Positions 19,198-29,996 are shown, numbered from the stretch's first letter. The stretch: DNA of 64,000 nucleotides from Collinsella sp. OM04-5 (GCF_003439125.1 NZ_QSUU01000014.1:1-64000), one strand, 5' to 3'. Translations and numbers: made by a program. Notes: a model not told the origin generated them from the letters alone.

Positions 19198-22100
19198 CTA
19201 CATCTGCTTGCGGCGACGATCGCCCAGCGTCACACCCGCAGCCACGAGTGTAATACCGCCGATAACGAAGACCTCGCCCGCAAGCGCAGAGTCATCACCG
19301 GTCTGGGCGAGCGCGGCAGGCGCGGCCTGTTTCTTGGCAACGGGGGCCTTTGCAGCAGTCTGCGCAACCTGAGGCTTGGCCTGCGGCTCAGCCTTGGGAT
19401 GATACTTGTCGTACTCGGCCTGCGCGGCAGCCAGGGCATCCTTGGCATCGCCAAGCTCGGCAAGCGCGGCGGCATAGGCGTCGTTGGCATCGGACAGCTT
19501 GGCATCGGCATCGCTCAGAGCAGCCTTGAGGCCAGCGGCGGCATCGACGGCGGCCTTATAGCGAGCGTAGGCAGCGTTCAACTTGACCAGCTTCTCGTTG
19601 CCCGTCGTGCCCGCGGCAAGGGATGCCTTGTGGTCGACAGCCTCAAGATCGGCCTTGAGTGCCTCGTCGTTGGCAAGCTCGGCCTTGGTCTTGACGATCT
19701 CGAGGTTCGCATCGACGACGGCTTCGTTGGCGGCCTCGAGCTGCTTCTGGGCATCGGCGACACCGGCGACGGCAGCGTCATAGGCGGCCTTGGCGTCGTC
19801 GACCACCTTCTGAGCGCCGGCGAAGCGCTCGAAGGCCTTGTGTGCGGTGGCAAGCTCGCCCTCGGCGGCCTTAGCCTTCTCCTGTGCGTCGGACAGGGCC
19901 TGCGTCTTGGCGGCAACTGCCTGCTTGGCGTCCGAAAGAGCGGTCGCGGCGTGCGCATCTGCGGCCTGAGCCTTGTCAACGTCAGCCTGGGCAGTGTCGT
20001 CGGCCTTCTTGGCCTCGCCTAGCGTGCCCTGCTTGTTCGCAAGGTCCGTATTGGCGGCATCGCGCTTGGCGGTAAGGTCCTTGACCGAAGCAGTGGCGTT
20101 GTCATACGCCTCATTGGCCTGATCGGACTTTGCCTTGGCGGCATCGCGGGCGCTGCGAGCCTTCGCCTTGTGAGCAGCGGCATCGGCTGCCTTCGTCTTG
20201 CTGTCAGCAAGCGCGGCGTTTGCCTTATCGAGAGCTGCCTGGGCAGTAGCGGCCTTGCTCTTGGCGGCATCGAGGTTCTGCTTGAGGGACTCGATGTCGA
20301 TTCCGCCGAGTGCGTCCTTCGCGGCGTCGTATGCCGTCTTCGCGGCGGCGGTGTCGGACTTAGCCTTCTCGTACTCACCCTTGGCGGTGTTCATGTTCAC
20401 ATCTGCTGCGGTGAAAGCGTCCTGGGCGGCATCCTGCCCGTTTACAGCTGCGAAGTAAGCTTTCCTAGTAGTTCCAAAGTTCTTCTGCGCCTCGGCGAGC
20501 TTGCCCTGAAGCTCCTTGAGCTGCGCCTTCTGCGCCTGCGTGCCGCCAGCGTTATAGGCAGAGTCGATGTAGTCGTTCACGAGCTTCTTGAACTCGGAGA
20601 CAGTGAAATCAGCCTGAGTATCATCAGCGCTGTAATCGAATACGGTTACCTCGGAATCGGTGTTCTTACCGCTACCGGTCGCGATACCGATAGCCACCGT
20701 AGCGGAATCGATAATGTTGAGATAGTGCCCGCAGGTGTCTCCTCTTTGATTGCCATTCTTATCTTTTGTACCGTGATACACATCGTAATAGTTTTGGTAG
20801 ATATAGTACGAATCATAGCGATGAGCCATGAGATCTTTGCCGGCCTCGCTATCCACACCGTACTTTTTAATCCAATTCTCGTAATTAACCTTCTCCTGAG
20901 TGTAGAGGCCGGTATAGGGCCATCCGAGAGTGTCCTCAGTCTCGCCGCCGGTATATGCGCCGCCGCCAGCAAGGTTTTCCCCATTGTCGAAGTAACAGTC
21001 CGAGTGTCCCCAGATGTTCGATGAATATGATGCATTAAGGGCGGCTGCCACAGTCATGCGGAGGCTGACGCTGAGCGCCGACTGACCGTTCGCCTTGCGG
21101 AGGTTGTTCTGGGTGTCGAGATATGTCAGGGCGTTGCGCATCTGCTCCAAGGAAAGCGGGTTGGTGTCGCGAGACATGTCCTGATCGACGTACTGGTCAT
21201 ACCATTCGGCCTTGTCAGCGGCACCGGTCAGCATCGATACGGCGTCCTGGGCGTTCTTTTTCTGCGTGGCTGTGAACTGGCTGCCGTCGCTAATATAGTT
21301 CATGAAGCCGAGTATACCTTGGCTGATGACTTCCTGGTCAACGGTCATGTTGGACTTGAGGTCAGCAATCTGCTGCTCAAGAGCCTCAACCTGGACATTA
21401 GCAGCGTCATAAGCCTTTTCCGCGGCGTTCGAAGCAGCGCAGGCTGCCTCCCACTCGCTGCGCTTCTGCTTGCGAACTTCGACAAGCTTATCGTACTCCG
21501 CCTTCTTGTCGGCCTCGGTCTGCTGGGCCTGCTCGTATGCCGTCTTCGCGGCGTCACGCTTACTGGCCGCGTCCTTGTACTCCTTGTTTGCCGCATCGTA
21601 TGCAGACTGGGCAGATGCCACAGCAGCGTTGGCGGCGTTGGCCTTCTCCTGCGCGGCAGCGACGGCAGCCTGGGCGGCCTGCAGATTTGTCTGTGCGGTG
21701 GCGTCGGCATCCGTCGCGACATTGAGCTCCGCCTGCGCGGTCTTGAGCTCACCAGCAGCAGCTTTCTTGGCGGCCTCAAGCGCACTCAGGTCAACACCCG
21801 TACCCGAGACGGCAGCATCGAGCGCGGCCTGCGCCTGGTCGAACTTCTGCTGGGCGTTATCGCGCGCGGTGGTTGCGGCTGCGAGAGCAGCGGCAGTCTC
21901 CTGCTTCTTGGCCTGGGCAGTCGTCAAAGCTGCCTCGGTATTCTGCTTTTCCTGCTGGGCGCTGGCCTCGGCAGCCTTGGCCTGGTCCAGATTGTCCTGT
22001 GCAGTAGTAACGGCCTTATTGGCGTCATCGAGCTTTGCCTGCGCGTCCTCGACGGCCTTCTTGGCGGCCTCGTACTCGTCCATACCCATGGCCTCGAGCT

Positions 22101-22702
22101 TGGCCTGGGCATCATCGAGGGCCTTCTTGGCCTCATCCTGCTTTGCCTTGGCGTCCTTGAGCGCCTGGGTCTTATCCTCGACACTCTTGTTGGCCTGTTC
22201 GAGCTGATCGTTCAGGTTGCCCAGCTTCTTCTGCTGCTGCTCAGTCTTTTCGACGGCTGCCTTAAGCTCGTCGATCTTCTCCTGAAGCGCGGCTACCTCG
22301 GCCTCGTTCTGCTCGGCGGCGTTATCGGTCACGGCCTGCGAGGCCTGATTCTTTTGCTGCTGCGCTTGCTTTTGAGACTGGCCCGCCGCGTCGGCCTTCT
22401 TCTGGGCGGCATCGTAGGCGGCCTGAGCGTCCTTGAGCTGCTTTGCCGACTCCTCGGCCAGCTGGGCAGCCGTCTTTACGACCGCTTGGTTACCGGCGGC
22501 AACGGTGTTCTCTACAGAACTACCCCCCCTGAACAGAATCGCCGTTACCGGTTGACGGTGCGGCGATTGCCGCCAGCGGCGACATGAGCGGCTGAGCAAT
22601 GAGGCCCGCCGTCAAAACGGTTGCGACGGCGCGGTTAGCAACGCCCTTGACGTTGACGGCCTTGGCCCGAGGCTCAAAGTGCTGTGGACTGTAGTTTGCC
22701 AT
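19198..22702 (-). CDS. LAxTG-anchored coiled-coil surface protein with CAP domain, frameshifted at G7
   Basis: This is a large wall-anchored protein. The first frame (22702 down to 22520) gives a 60-residue signal-peptide region with a hydrophobic core (AVATVLTAGLIAQPLMSPLAAIAA) and ends at a stop just after a run of seven G. The next frame continues from that point for about 1,110 residues. It consists of a long Ala/Lys/Asp coiled coil, a CAP/SCP-like domain (HSDCYFDNGENLAGGG and GHYLNIIDSATVAIG) about 430-690 residues in, and a second long coiled coil. The end is a sorting signal with LAQTG, a hydrophobic span and RRRKQM. LAxTG is the motif of class E sortases. Six or nine G would restore one frame, so this may be a phase-variable gene, a pseudogene or a sequencing error. 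Confidence 0.8.
22523..22529 (-). other. G7 homopolymer at the frame break
   Basis: Seven consecutive G on the coding strand (seven C on the plus strand) sit just after the signal peptide. With seven, the signal-peptide frame runs into TAG at once. With six, it reads GTT CAG GGG GGT AGT and enters the long frame. Confidence 0.9.
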
Positions 22703-23009
22703 GGCTTTCTCCCTTTGACACGGATGTATCCATACGCTTCAAAATGTAGGAGCTGATTTTTGAATTCTGTTGCGCAACATTGGTCACCAGCGGATTTTTT
22801 GAAATTCGCGCTCTCGTGCTTCACAATTTCGTCACATATGTAGGAGCTGGCGCATCATATTCTTGCGGGATCGAATTGAGCCTGTGATTTGCATTTGCTC
22901 CCGCGTCATCCGCCCTATCGGATTCCGCATCCAACAGACACCCCGCCCGCCACGGTGTAGAGTAAGGGCGACGGGCGGGATACGCGGCCCTTGCCAAAAC
23001 GAGGTGGAC

Positions 23010-24149
23010 ATGGAACTCGATAAACAACAGATCAAGCGGCTGCGCGAACGCCATCACCGGCGCCACGGCATCCGCCCTGCCCATAGTGAGGCCATGGAGA
23101 ACGCCACCCGCTTCCTAAAGCGCGCATTCAACATTCGCGAGGGACGCGCGCCCTATCACGTGATCCGCAAGCGTTTTGTAAACGGGGCGCGTCTGACCGG
23201 CTCCCACCTATGCATCCTCATCATCGCCATGTTGATCGCGAGCATCGGCCTCGATATCGATTCGGACATCGCCATCGTGGGCGCCATGCTCATCTGCCCG
23301 CTCATGGGCTCGGTTCTTGCCATGGCATACGGCATTGCCACGCTCGACCGCGAGATTACCGTCGAAGCCGTCGCCAGCCTTGCGCTGCAAATGGCCTTTT
23401 GCCTGGTCACATCCACGTTGTACTTTAAGCTCTCGCCCCTTGGCACCACCACGGCCGCCATTATCGACAATTCGACACCAACTGTCTGGGACCTCGCTGT
23501 CGCGCTCGCCGGCGGCTTTGCAGGCGGCCTGGGCAACTCGCGCGACCAGGAACCCGCCACGCTCATCGCCGGTGTGGCCGTGGCGACCGCGCTCATGCCA
23601 CCCCTGTGCGCGGCGGGCTACGGCATCGCCATCGCAAGCGGGTCGCTGTTTCTCTCGGCGCTTTACGAGTTTGGCATCAACGTGGTCTTTATCGCACTGG
23701 CTGCCGAAGCCGTACTACTTCTATTGCGTGTGCCGCTCAAGCGCGACCTCAACGGCGACGGTATTGTGACTGCTGAGGAAAATGCCGAGGTCGACGAGCT
23801 GTCACGCAAGGTGCGCCGCCGCATTATTGTGGGCACGGTGATCTTTGCCATCCCCTGCATCGTTATGACCGCGGGGTCTATTGGCTCGGCGCAGGTCGGC
23901 GTGCAGGACGGCTACGGCGTCACCGAGACCACACGCGAGCTTGCCGCGGTGCTGCCGGGCTTTAAGGATTACACCGTCGCCGTCGAGACCTCGGCCACCG
24001 AAGGGGACGAGGAAGGCATTGTAGAGCGCGAAATCGTCGCCCACGTGACGACGAGCGAGACACTCGGGGCACACGACCGTCACGTCGCCCGCAAGCTCAT
24101 TGACCTCAACGTGCCCGAGCTCGATCGCGTGGAGTTTGATGTGAAGTGA
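23010..24149 (+). CDS. DUF389 (TIGR00341-like) membrane protein with EF-hand-like loop
   Basis: The 379-residue protein has a charged N-terminus, then five to six membrane spans with the DUF389 motifs IGLDIDSDIAIVGAMLICPLMG and GVAVATALMPPLCAAGYG. Between the last spans, residues 246-257 read DLNGDGIVTAEE, a good match to an EF-hand calcium loop, which is not usual in the family. The start at 23010 follows GAGGTGGAC; the longer frame from 22863 has no site. Function of DUF389 is unknown. It is divergent from the surface-protein gene. Confidence 0.88.
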   Translation: MELDKQQIKRLRERHHRRHGIRPAHSEAMENATRFLKRAFNIREGRAPYHVIRKRFVNGARLTGSHLCILIIAMLIASIGLDIDSDIAIVGAMLICPLMGSVLAMAYGIATLDREITVEAVASLALQMAFCLVTSTLYFKLSPLGTTTAAIIDNSTPTVWDLAVALAGGFAGGLGNSRDQEPATLIAGVAVATALMPPLCAAGYGIAIASGSLFLSALYEFGINVVFIALAAEAVLLLLRVPLKRDLNGDGIVTAEENAEVDELSRKVRRRIIVGTVIFAIPCIVMTAGSIGSAQVGVQDGYGVTETTRELAAVLPGFKDYTVAVETSATEGDEEGIVEREIVAHVTTSETLGAHDRHVARKLIDLNVPELDRVEFDVK

Positions 24150-24224
24150 TGCCGGCGCGGGATGAATGCTCGCACGGACGCAAGCCACGACAAGGCACAG
24201 ACGCGATACGGACACGAGCAAATT

Positions 24225-24264
24225 GCGGGGTGCAGTTCACACCCGAGCCCCGCTCGCTGTTTTA
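24225..24264. terminator. probable bidirectional terminator
   Basis: GCGGGG pairs with CCCCGC and an inner GGTG with CACC, followed by TCGCTGTTTT. It lies between the convergent DUF389 gene and the small membrane protein. Confidence 0.55.
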
Positions 24265-24274
24265 TTGCCGTGAA

Positions 24275-24724
24275 TCAACTGTCCGCATCGACATCGCCAG
24301 ACTCCACCGTAAACGCCGGACCGGTACTCACCAGATAAAAACGGGTCACCCTGGTATCTCTAAATAGGTAGAGCAAGCCCTGATCGCGTCGGCGTGACAA
24401 GTACGCCACGTGGACCGCACCGAATTCTTCACCGTTTTCCTTCTTTAATATCAGGATGTTGGGGTCATCCGTACGCTTAAACTGCCCGTCTGTGCAGATT
24501 CCGTCTTGGTCGACCAGCTGCCATCGACAGTTGTCCTCCTCAAGAAAAGCCAGGGTTTCCCGACTCGTTTTGTCATCCCGATAGTAACCGTCAATGGCAA
24601 AGCCTTCGGAAACGCATTCCTGCATATAGGATGTTTCTCGATTTATAGCAAACTGCCCTGCAGCGCCCAGGAGCACAGCCAGGCAAACCACCGCAAGGGT
24701 TATCGAAATAACACGGCGATCCAT
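24275..24724 (-). CDS. small membrane-anchored protein, unrecognised
   Basis: The 149-residue protein has one N-terminal hydrophobic segment (residues 5-24, signal or anchor) and a soluble domain of about 120 residues with two cysteines close to the start (QECVSEGF and DNCRW). I do not recognise a family. The beta-rich, charged C-terminal half could be a small extracellular domain. The start is the ATG at 24724, without a clear ribosome-binding site. Its G+C content is lower than that of its neighbours. Confidence 0.6.
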   Translation of the reverse strand: MDRRVISITLAVVCLAVLLGAAGQFAINRETSYMQECVSEGFAIDGYYRDDKTSRETLAFLEEDNCRWQLVDQDGICTDGQFKRTDDPNILILKKENGEEFGAVHVAYLSRRRDQGLLYLFRDTRVTRFYLVSTGPAFTVESGDVDADS

Positions 24725-24957
24725 GTTAGCCCAACCGATAGTTGTTTAACGGAGCACAAAACATACCCGGAACCTCCGATATCAGGGCAAACGTCACCTA
24801 CGGCCTGCCGGCAATCATATGTTTCCAACATCAAACCATATGGTTACAACTCGTTGGAGATAGGTTCCATGAACGGACGATAATTTGCGGCGAACGGCTA
24901 CATATGTTCATTATCTCAGGGTTCTGGAGGCAATTTTTGGTGCCACCGAGACGTTGT

Positions 24958-25088
24958 TTTCGGAAGTATGCGGCAAATTCCGGAGCCCTCGAGCACACCC
25001 CGGTTTTTCACCAATAAAACCGCAGGTACAAAGCTTGGGCATATCCAGTGTGCTCGGCCTATTCAAATTTTGCCGCATACTTCCGAAA
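24958..25088. repeat. large inverted repeat with GGAAGTATGCGGCAAA arms
   Basis: The arm at 24958-24979 (TTTCGGAAGTATGCGGCAAA and on) is repeated in reverse complement at 25066-25088. An inner pair, CGAGCACAC at about 24990 and its complement at about 25047, nests inside. The rest of 24725-25140 shows no gene with a ribosome-binding site. The arm resembles the GGGAGTATTCAGCAA arm of the element at 2,624. Confidence 0.75.
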
Positions 25089-25140
25089 TCCGAGTCCGCT
25101 GAAGGCGCCTGCAACGCTATTTACGCAACATATGTGCAAT

Positions 25141-25177
25141 AAAAACGGGTGGCAGCCGGTACGGCTACCACCCGTTT
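25141..25177 (-). terminator. terminator of the activase gene
   Basis: AAACGGGTGGTAGCCG pairs with CGGCTGCCACCCGTTT on the minus strand, followed by TT and an A/T stretch. It is 29 bases past the activase stop codon. Confidence 0.85.
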
Positions 25178-25205
25178 GTCTCATATCCAGCACAAAGCAG
25201 GCCAG

Positions 25206-28200
25206 TTACTTCTTAATGCCGCGTCCCAGGCGCTCGGCGACCGATGCCACGGCCTCCTCGCTGGCCGGCCCGCAGCTCACACAGCCGTCATGAGCACGCA
25301 TCTGGCCGGTGACCTCGTCCATCGCGAGCGGCGCCACCTTCTCGAGCTTAAAGCCCTTACCGGCGCGCATGTTCTCCTTGGCCACACTGATCATGAGCTT
25401 AATACGGTTGAGCTGGTTGACCTCGGATGCACCGGGGTCGTAGTCCACCGCGACGATGTTGCTCTCGGGGTGCTGACGGCGCAGCTCCTTGATCACGGCC
25501 TTACCCACCACATGGTTAGGCAGGCACGCGAAGGGCTGCGTGCAGATGATGTTGGGCGCGCCATGATCGATCAGGTCGAGCATCTCGGCCGTGAGCAGCC
25601 AGCCCTCGCCCATGTTGTTGCACACCGAAAGCACCGTGCGGGCCTTGTCGGCCATGGTGCCGATGCGCTCGGGTGCCTCGAAGCGGCGGGACTTCTCGAG
25701 CATCTCCTCCACCGGCGTGCGCATCCAGTCCACAAGCTTGATGAGCGCCTGCATGCCCGCACGCGTCGTGGCAGAGCTGCCTAGCTCGTCTTTTTGCAAC
25801 TCAGCATTGCTCATGGAGTACAGAAAGAAGTCGAGCAGGCCCGGCACCACGGCCTCGCAGCCCTCGCGCTCGATGACATCGACCACGTGGTTGTTGGCCG
25901 TGGGGTGGAACTTGACCAGGATCTCGCCGACCACGCCCACACGTGGCTTGGTGCCCTCGCCCACGAGCGGCATGGTGTCGAACGCGCGGATGGCCTCGCG
26001 GCACAGCTTGGTGTAGTTGTGCCTGTTGAACTTAGGCGCCAGCTTGCGGGCGCGCGCCATGTACTCCTCGTAGAGCGCGTTGGCGGCACCGGGCGTAGCC
26101 TCGTACGGGCGGCAACGATAGAGCATCTGCATCATCACGTCACCAAAGAGCACCGCGTAGACTGCTTGCTTGAGCAGCGCCGGCGTAATCTTAAAGCCGG
26201 GGTTGTCCTCGCCGAGCGCCACGGCCGAAAGCGAGATCACCGGGATCTCGGGGTGGCCGCTCTCGCGCAGGGCCTTGCGGATGAGCGCGATGTAGTTGGT
26301 GGCACGGCAGCCGCCGCCGGTCTGGCTGATAACCACGGCCGTCTTGGACAGATCGTACCTGCCGCTCTCGATGGCCTCCATAATCTGGCCCGTTACCAGG
26401 ATCGACGGGTAGCAAATGTCATTGTTCACGTAGCGCAGGCCGGCCTCGACGGCATCGTGATCGGTCGAGGGCAGCAGCTCCAAGTTGTAGCCGGCACCGC
26501 GGAACACCTCTTTGACCAGGTCAAAGTGGATCGGCGCCATCTGCGGGCACAGGATGGTGTAGCCCTCCTCGCGCATCTGCTCGGTAAAGGGCACCTTGGG
26601 CCACGCGGTCGAGGCGCTTTCACGCTGCGCCTCGAACGTGTACTTGCGGCTCGCGAACGCGGGGGCATCCTTGGAGGGAGCCACCGGCGCGGCATCGCCC
26701 TGCTCGTAGGCCTCGCCCGCGGCCGTGGCCTCGGCCAGGCGCTCGGCCTCCTGGTCCTTAAGCGCGGCCATGAGCGAGCGGATGCGGATGCGCGCGGCAC
26801 CCAGGTTGGATACCTCGTCGATCTTGAGCACGGTGTAGATCTTGCCGCTGGCTTCCAGAATCTCCTGCACCTGATCGGTGGTCAGGGCGTCCAGACCGCA
26901 GCCGAAAGAGTTGAGCTGGATCAGGTCCAGGTCGTTGCGCATCGTCACAAAACGGGCGACGGCGTACAGGCGGCTGTGGTACATCCACTGGTCGACGACG
27001 CGGATGGGGCGCTCGGGCTTCACGAGATGCGCGAGCGAATCCTCGGTAAAGACAGCAAAGCCAAAGCTCGAGATAAGCTCAGGCAGGGCGTGGTTGATCT
27101 CGGGGTCGTTATGGTAGGGGCGGCCGGCGAGCACAATGCCATGGCCACCGTGGTCCTCGACCCACTTAAGGGCCTCCTCGCCCATGGTCTGGATGTCCTC
27201 GTGGAAACGCGCGTCGGCCTCAAAGGCGGCGTTGACGGCGGCATCGACCTCGGAGCGCGTGATCTTGGGTCCACGCACGCGACCGCGACCGGCTTGCGCA
27301 TCGGCCACACGGTCGACGGCGAGCACCTGGTACAGACGGCGCTTGAGCTCGGTCTTATCGTGATAGGGCACAAACGGGTACAGGAACTCGATGTTCTGCT
27401 CGCGGATCTCGTCGATGTTGAGCGCCAGCGCCGTGGGATAGCTCATGACGATGGGGCAGTTGTAGCAGTTACCGGCGGTCGGGTCCTCCTTGCGCTCCCA
27501 GCGCACGCACGGCATCCAGATAAAGTCGACGTCACGGTCGATGAGGTTCATCACATGGCCGTGGCTCATCTTTGCCGGGTAGCACACGCTCTCGGACGGC
27601 ATGGACTCGATGCCCGCCTGGTAGGTCTTCTTGCTCGACTGGTCGGACAGCTGCACGCTAAAGCCCAAGCGCGTAAAGAACGCATGCCAGAAGGGGTAGT
27701 TCTCGTACATGTTGAGCGCGCGCGGGATGCCGACGGTACCACGCGGGGCCTCGTCGGGGCTCAGTACCTCGCGGTCAAAGAGCAGCTCGTTTTTCTTTTT
27801 GAAGAGGTTGGGTGCCTCGGTCTTCTGCTTTTTGTGGCCGGCGCCCTTCTCGCAGCGGTTGCCGGTGATAAAGCGCCTGCCGCCGCCAAAGTCGTTGACG
27901 GTAAGCTGGCAGTTGTTAGAGCAACGGCCGCAGCGGACGTGCTTTTGCGTCACAGTGAGGTGCGCGATGTCCTCGGCCGAGAGGATGGTCGAGGTGCCGT
28001 CGGCGCCGGCGCGATCGCGGGCGAGCAGGGCCGCACCATAGGCGCCCATGCATCCGGCGATGTCGGGGCGCACGGCGTGCACGCCGGTGAGCTGCTCAAA
28101 TGCACGCAGCGTGGCGTCGGACATAAAGGTGCCGCCCTGGACGATCACCTGGCTGCCGATCTCCTTGGGGTCGCGCAGCTTAATGACCTTGAACAGGGCA

Positions 28201-29996
28201 TTCTTGATGACGGAATAAGACAGGCCGGCCGCGATGTCGCCCACCGTGGCGCCTTCCTTTTGCGCCTGCTTGACGCGCGAGTTCATAAAGACCGTGCAGC
28301 GGCTGCCCAGGTCGACGGGGGCCTTGGCATGGATGGCGGCATCGGCGAACGCGCGCACGTCCATGTTCATAGAGACGGCGAAACTCTCGATAAAGCTACC
28401 GCAACCCGACGAACAGGCCTCGTTGAGCATGATGTGCTCAATCACGCCGTCCTTGACGCGCAGGCACTTCATGTCCTGGCCGCCGATGTCCAGGATAAAC
28501 TCGACGCCGGGCAGGAATGCCTTGGCGCCGCGCAGGTGCGCGACGGTCTCGATCTCGCCGGAATCGGCCTTGAGGGCCTCGATGAGCAGCGCCTCGCCGT
28601 AGCCCGTGGTGGTCACGTGGCCGATGGTGCAGCCGGCAGGGATGTGATTGTAGAAATCGGCCATGATGACCTTGGCCGTGCCCAGGATGTCGCCGTTGTT
28701 GTTGCCGTACCAGGTGTGCAACAGCTGGCCGTCCTCGCCCACGAGCGCGGCCTTCATGGTAGTGGAGCCGGCGTCGATGCCGATGAACACGCGGCCGGTG
28801 TAGCCGTCGAGCTTACCCTTGGGGACGACTTCCTGGTCGTGGCGGTTCTTGAACTCGGCAAAGTCCTCGTCGGTGGCAAAGAGCGGATCCAGGCGCTCGA
28901 CCTCGGCACCCTGCGTGTCACCCAGGCTGTCGATGGCCTCGATAAGCTGCGGGAACGTGCTGAGCTTGTTGGACTCGTGCGCCATGGCAGCGCCGCTCGC
29001 CACAAACAGGTGGGCGTTTTGGGGCACAATGCGGTGCTCCTCGTCCAGGTTGAGCGTGAGGTAGAAGCGGTGGCGCAACTCGGAGAGATACTGCAGCGGG
29101 CCGCCCAGGAAGGCGACGTTACCGCGAATGGGACGGCCGCACGCCAGGCCCGAGATGGTCTGGGTCACGACGGCCTGGAAGATGGAAGCGGCGACGTCCT
29201 CGGGGCGGGCGCCCTCGTTGAGGAGCGGCTGCACGTCGGTCTTGGCAAAGACGCCGCAACGGCTGGCGATGGGATAGATGGTGGTGGCGTTGGCCGCGAG
29301 CTCGTTGAGGCCGCTCGCGTCGGTGTGCAGCAGAGTGGCCATCTGATCGATGAACGCGCCCGTGCCGCCGGCGCAGGTGCCGTTCATGCGCTGCTCGATG
29401 CCGTTGTCAAAGTAGATGATCTTGGCGTCCTCACCGCCCAGCTCGATGGCGACATCGGTGGCCGGGATAAGGGTCTCGACGGCGCGTTTGCTGGCGATGA
29501 CCTCCTGGACAAACTCCAAGTCGAGCCACTGGGACAGCAGCAGACCGCCCGAGCCGGTGATGGCGCAGGTCATCTGGGCCGTCGGCAGCACAGTCGCGGC
29601 GCCCTCGAACAGATCGCGGGCGCAGGCACGGACGTCGGTGTGGTGGCGCTGGTACTTGGCGTAGACGATCTGGTTGTCATCGTTGAGCACGGCAAGCTTG
29701 ACGGTGGTGGAGCCCACGTCGATGCCCAGGTGCAGGTTGCCGCGGGCGGCCTCGGGGTTGAAGATCGCGCCTTCGGGGGCGTGGGCGGCGGTGGCGGTTA
29801 CGGACTCGGCAACGTTGGGCGTGGCTGCGTCAGCGGTGAGCGTCTCCCCTGCCGCGTTCTTGGCATCGGCAACTGCCTCGGCAACTTTCTCGGCAGCCGC
29901 GGTCGCGGCCTTCTGCGCGGCGTCCACCACGGCGGGCGCGGCCTCGCGTGCGGCAGCGACCATACGATCCTTGATGCCCTCGACGAGTTTGCTCAT
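25206..29996 (-). CDS. double 2-hydroxyacyl-CoA dehydratase activase (BcrAD/BadFG + DUF2229) giant protein
   Basis: This 1,596-residue cytoplasmic protein has an Ala-rich helical start (1-80), then two ASKHA activase domains in tandem. The first has GIDVGSTTVK at 91-100 and CAGGTGAFIDQM. The second has GIDAGSTTMK near 405 and CSSGCGSFIESF, whose Cys would ligate a shared [4Fe-4S] cluster. A CGRCSNNCQ cluster motif follows, then a DUF2229 region (PRALNMYENYPFW, CVRWERKEDP, NCYNCP), and a long C-terminal region related to dehydratase subunits (GGGCRATNYIALIRKAL). It ends with CVSCGP. Single activases inject an electron into 2-hydroxyacyl-CoA dehydratases using ATP; the giant form has no proven substrate. 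It is co-transcribed with the TetR gene 11 bases upstream. Confidence 0.9.
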   Translation of the reverse strand: MSKLVEGIKDRMVAAAREAAPAVVDAAQKAATAAAEKVAEAVADAKNAAGETLTADAATPNVAESVTATAAHAPEGAIFNPEAARGNLHLGIDVGSTTVKLAVLNDDNQIVYAKYQRHHTDVRACARDLFEGAATVLPTAQMTCAITGSGGLLLSQWLDLEFVQEVIASKRAVETLIPATDVAIELGGEDAKIIYFDNGIEQRMNGTCAGGTGAFIDQMATLLHTDASGLNELAANATTIYPIASRCGVFAKTDVQPLLNEGARPEDVAASIFQAVVTQTISGLACGRPIRGNVAFLGGPLQYLSELRHRFYLTLNLDEEHRIVPQNAHLFVASGAAMAHESNKLSTFPQLIEAIDSLGDTQGAEVERLDPLFATDEDFAEFKNRHDQEVVPKGKLDGYTGRVFIGIDAGSTTMKAALVGEDGQLLHTWYGNNNGDILGTAKVIMADFYNHIPAGCTIGHVTTTGYGEALLIEALKADSGEIETVAHLRGAKAFLPGVEFILDIGGQDMKCLRVKDGVIEHIMLNEACSSGCGSFIESFAVSMNMDVRAFADAAIHAKAPVDLGSRCTVFMNSRVKQAQKEGATVGDIAAGLSYSVIKNALFKVIKLRDPKEIGSQVIVQGGTFMSDATLRAFEQLTGVHAVRPDIAGCMGAYGAALLARDRAGADGTSTILSAEDIAHLTVTQKHVRCGRCSNNCQLTVNDFGGGRRFITGNRCEKGAGHKKQKTEAPNLFKKKNELLFDREVLSPDEAPRGTVGIPRALNMYENYPFWHAFFTRLGFSVQLSDQSSKKTYQAGIESMPSESVCYPAKMSHGHVMNLIDRDVDFIWMPCVRWERKEDPTAGNCYNCPIVMSYPTALALNIDEIREQNIEFLYPFVPYHDKTELKRRLYQVLAVDRVADAQAGRGRVRGPKITRSEVDAAVNAAFEADARFHEDIQTMGEEALKWVEDHGGHGIVLAGRPYHNDPEINHALPELISSFGFAVFTEDSLAHLVKPERPIRVVDQWMYHSRLYAVARFVTMRNDLDLIQLNSFGCGLDALTTDQVQEILEASGKIYTVLKIDEVSNLGAARIRIRSLMAALKDQEAERLAEATAAGEAYEQGDAAPVAPSKDAPAFASRKYTFEAQRESASTAWPKVPFTEQMREEGYTILCPQMAPIHFDLVKEVFRGAGYNLELLPSTDHDAVEAGLRYVNNDICYPSILVTGQIMEAIESGRYDLSKTAVVISQTGGGCRATNYIALIRKALRESGHPEIPVISLSAVALGEDNPGFKITPALLKQAVYAVLFGDVMMQMLYRCRPYEATPGAANALYEEYMARARKLAPKFNRHNYTKLCREAIRAFDTMPLVGEGTKPRVGVVGEILVKFHPTANNHVVDVIEREGCEAVVPGLLDFFLYSMSNAELQKDELGSSATTRAGMQALIKLVDWMRTPVEEMLEKSRRFEAPERIGTMADKARTVLSVCNNMGEGWLLTAEMLDLIDHGAPNIICTQPFACLPNHVVGKAVIKELRRQHPESNIVAVDYDPGASEVNQLNRIKLMISVAKENMRAGKGFKLEKVAPLAMDEVTGQMRAHDGCVSCGPASEEAVASVAERLGRGIKK

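Noticed and set aside
24725-25140. Frames of 81-125 codons on both strands
   Set aside because: They begin at TTG or lack ribosome-binding sites and run through a large inverted repeat.
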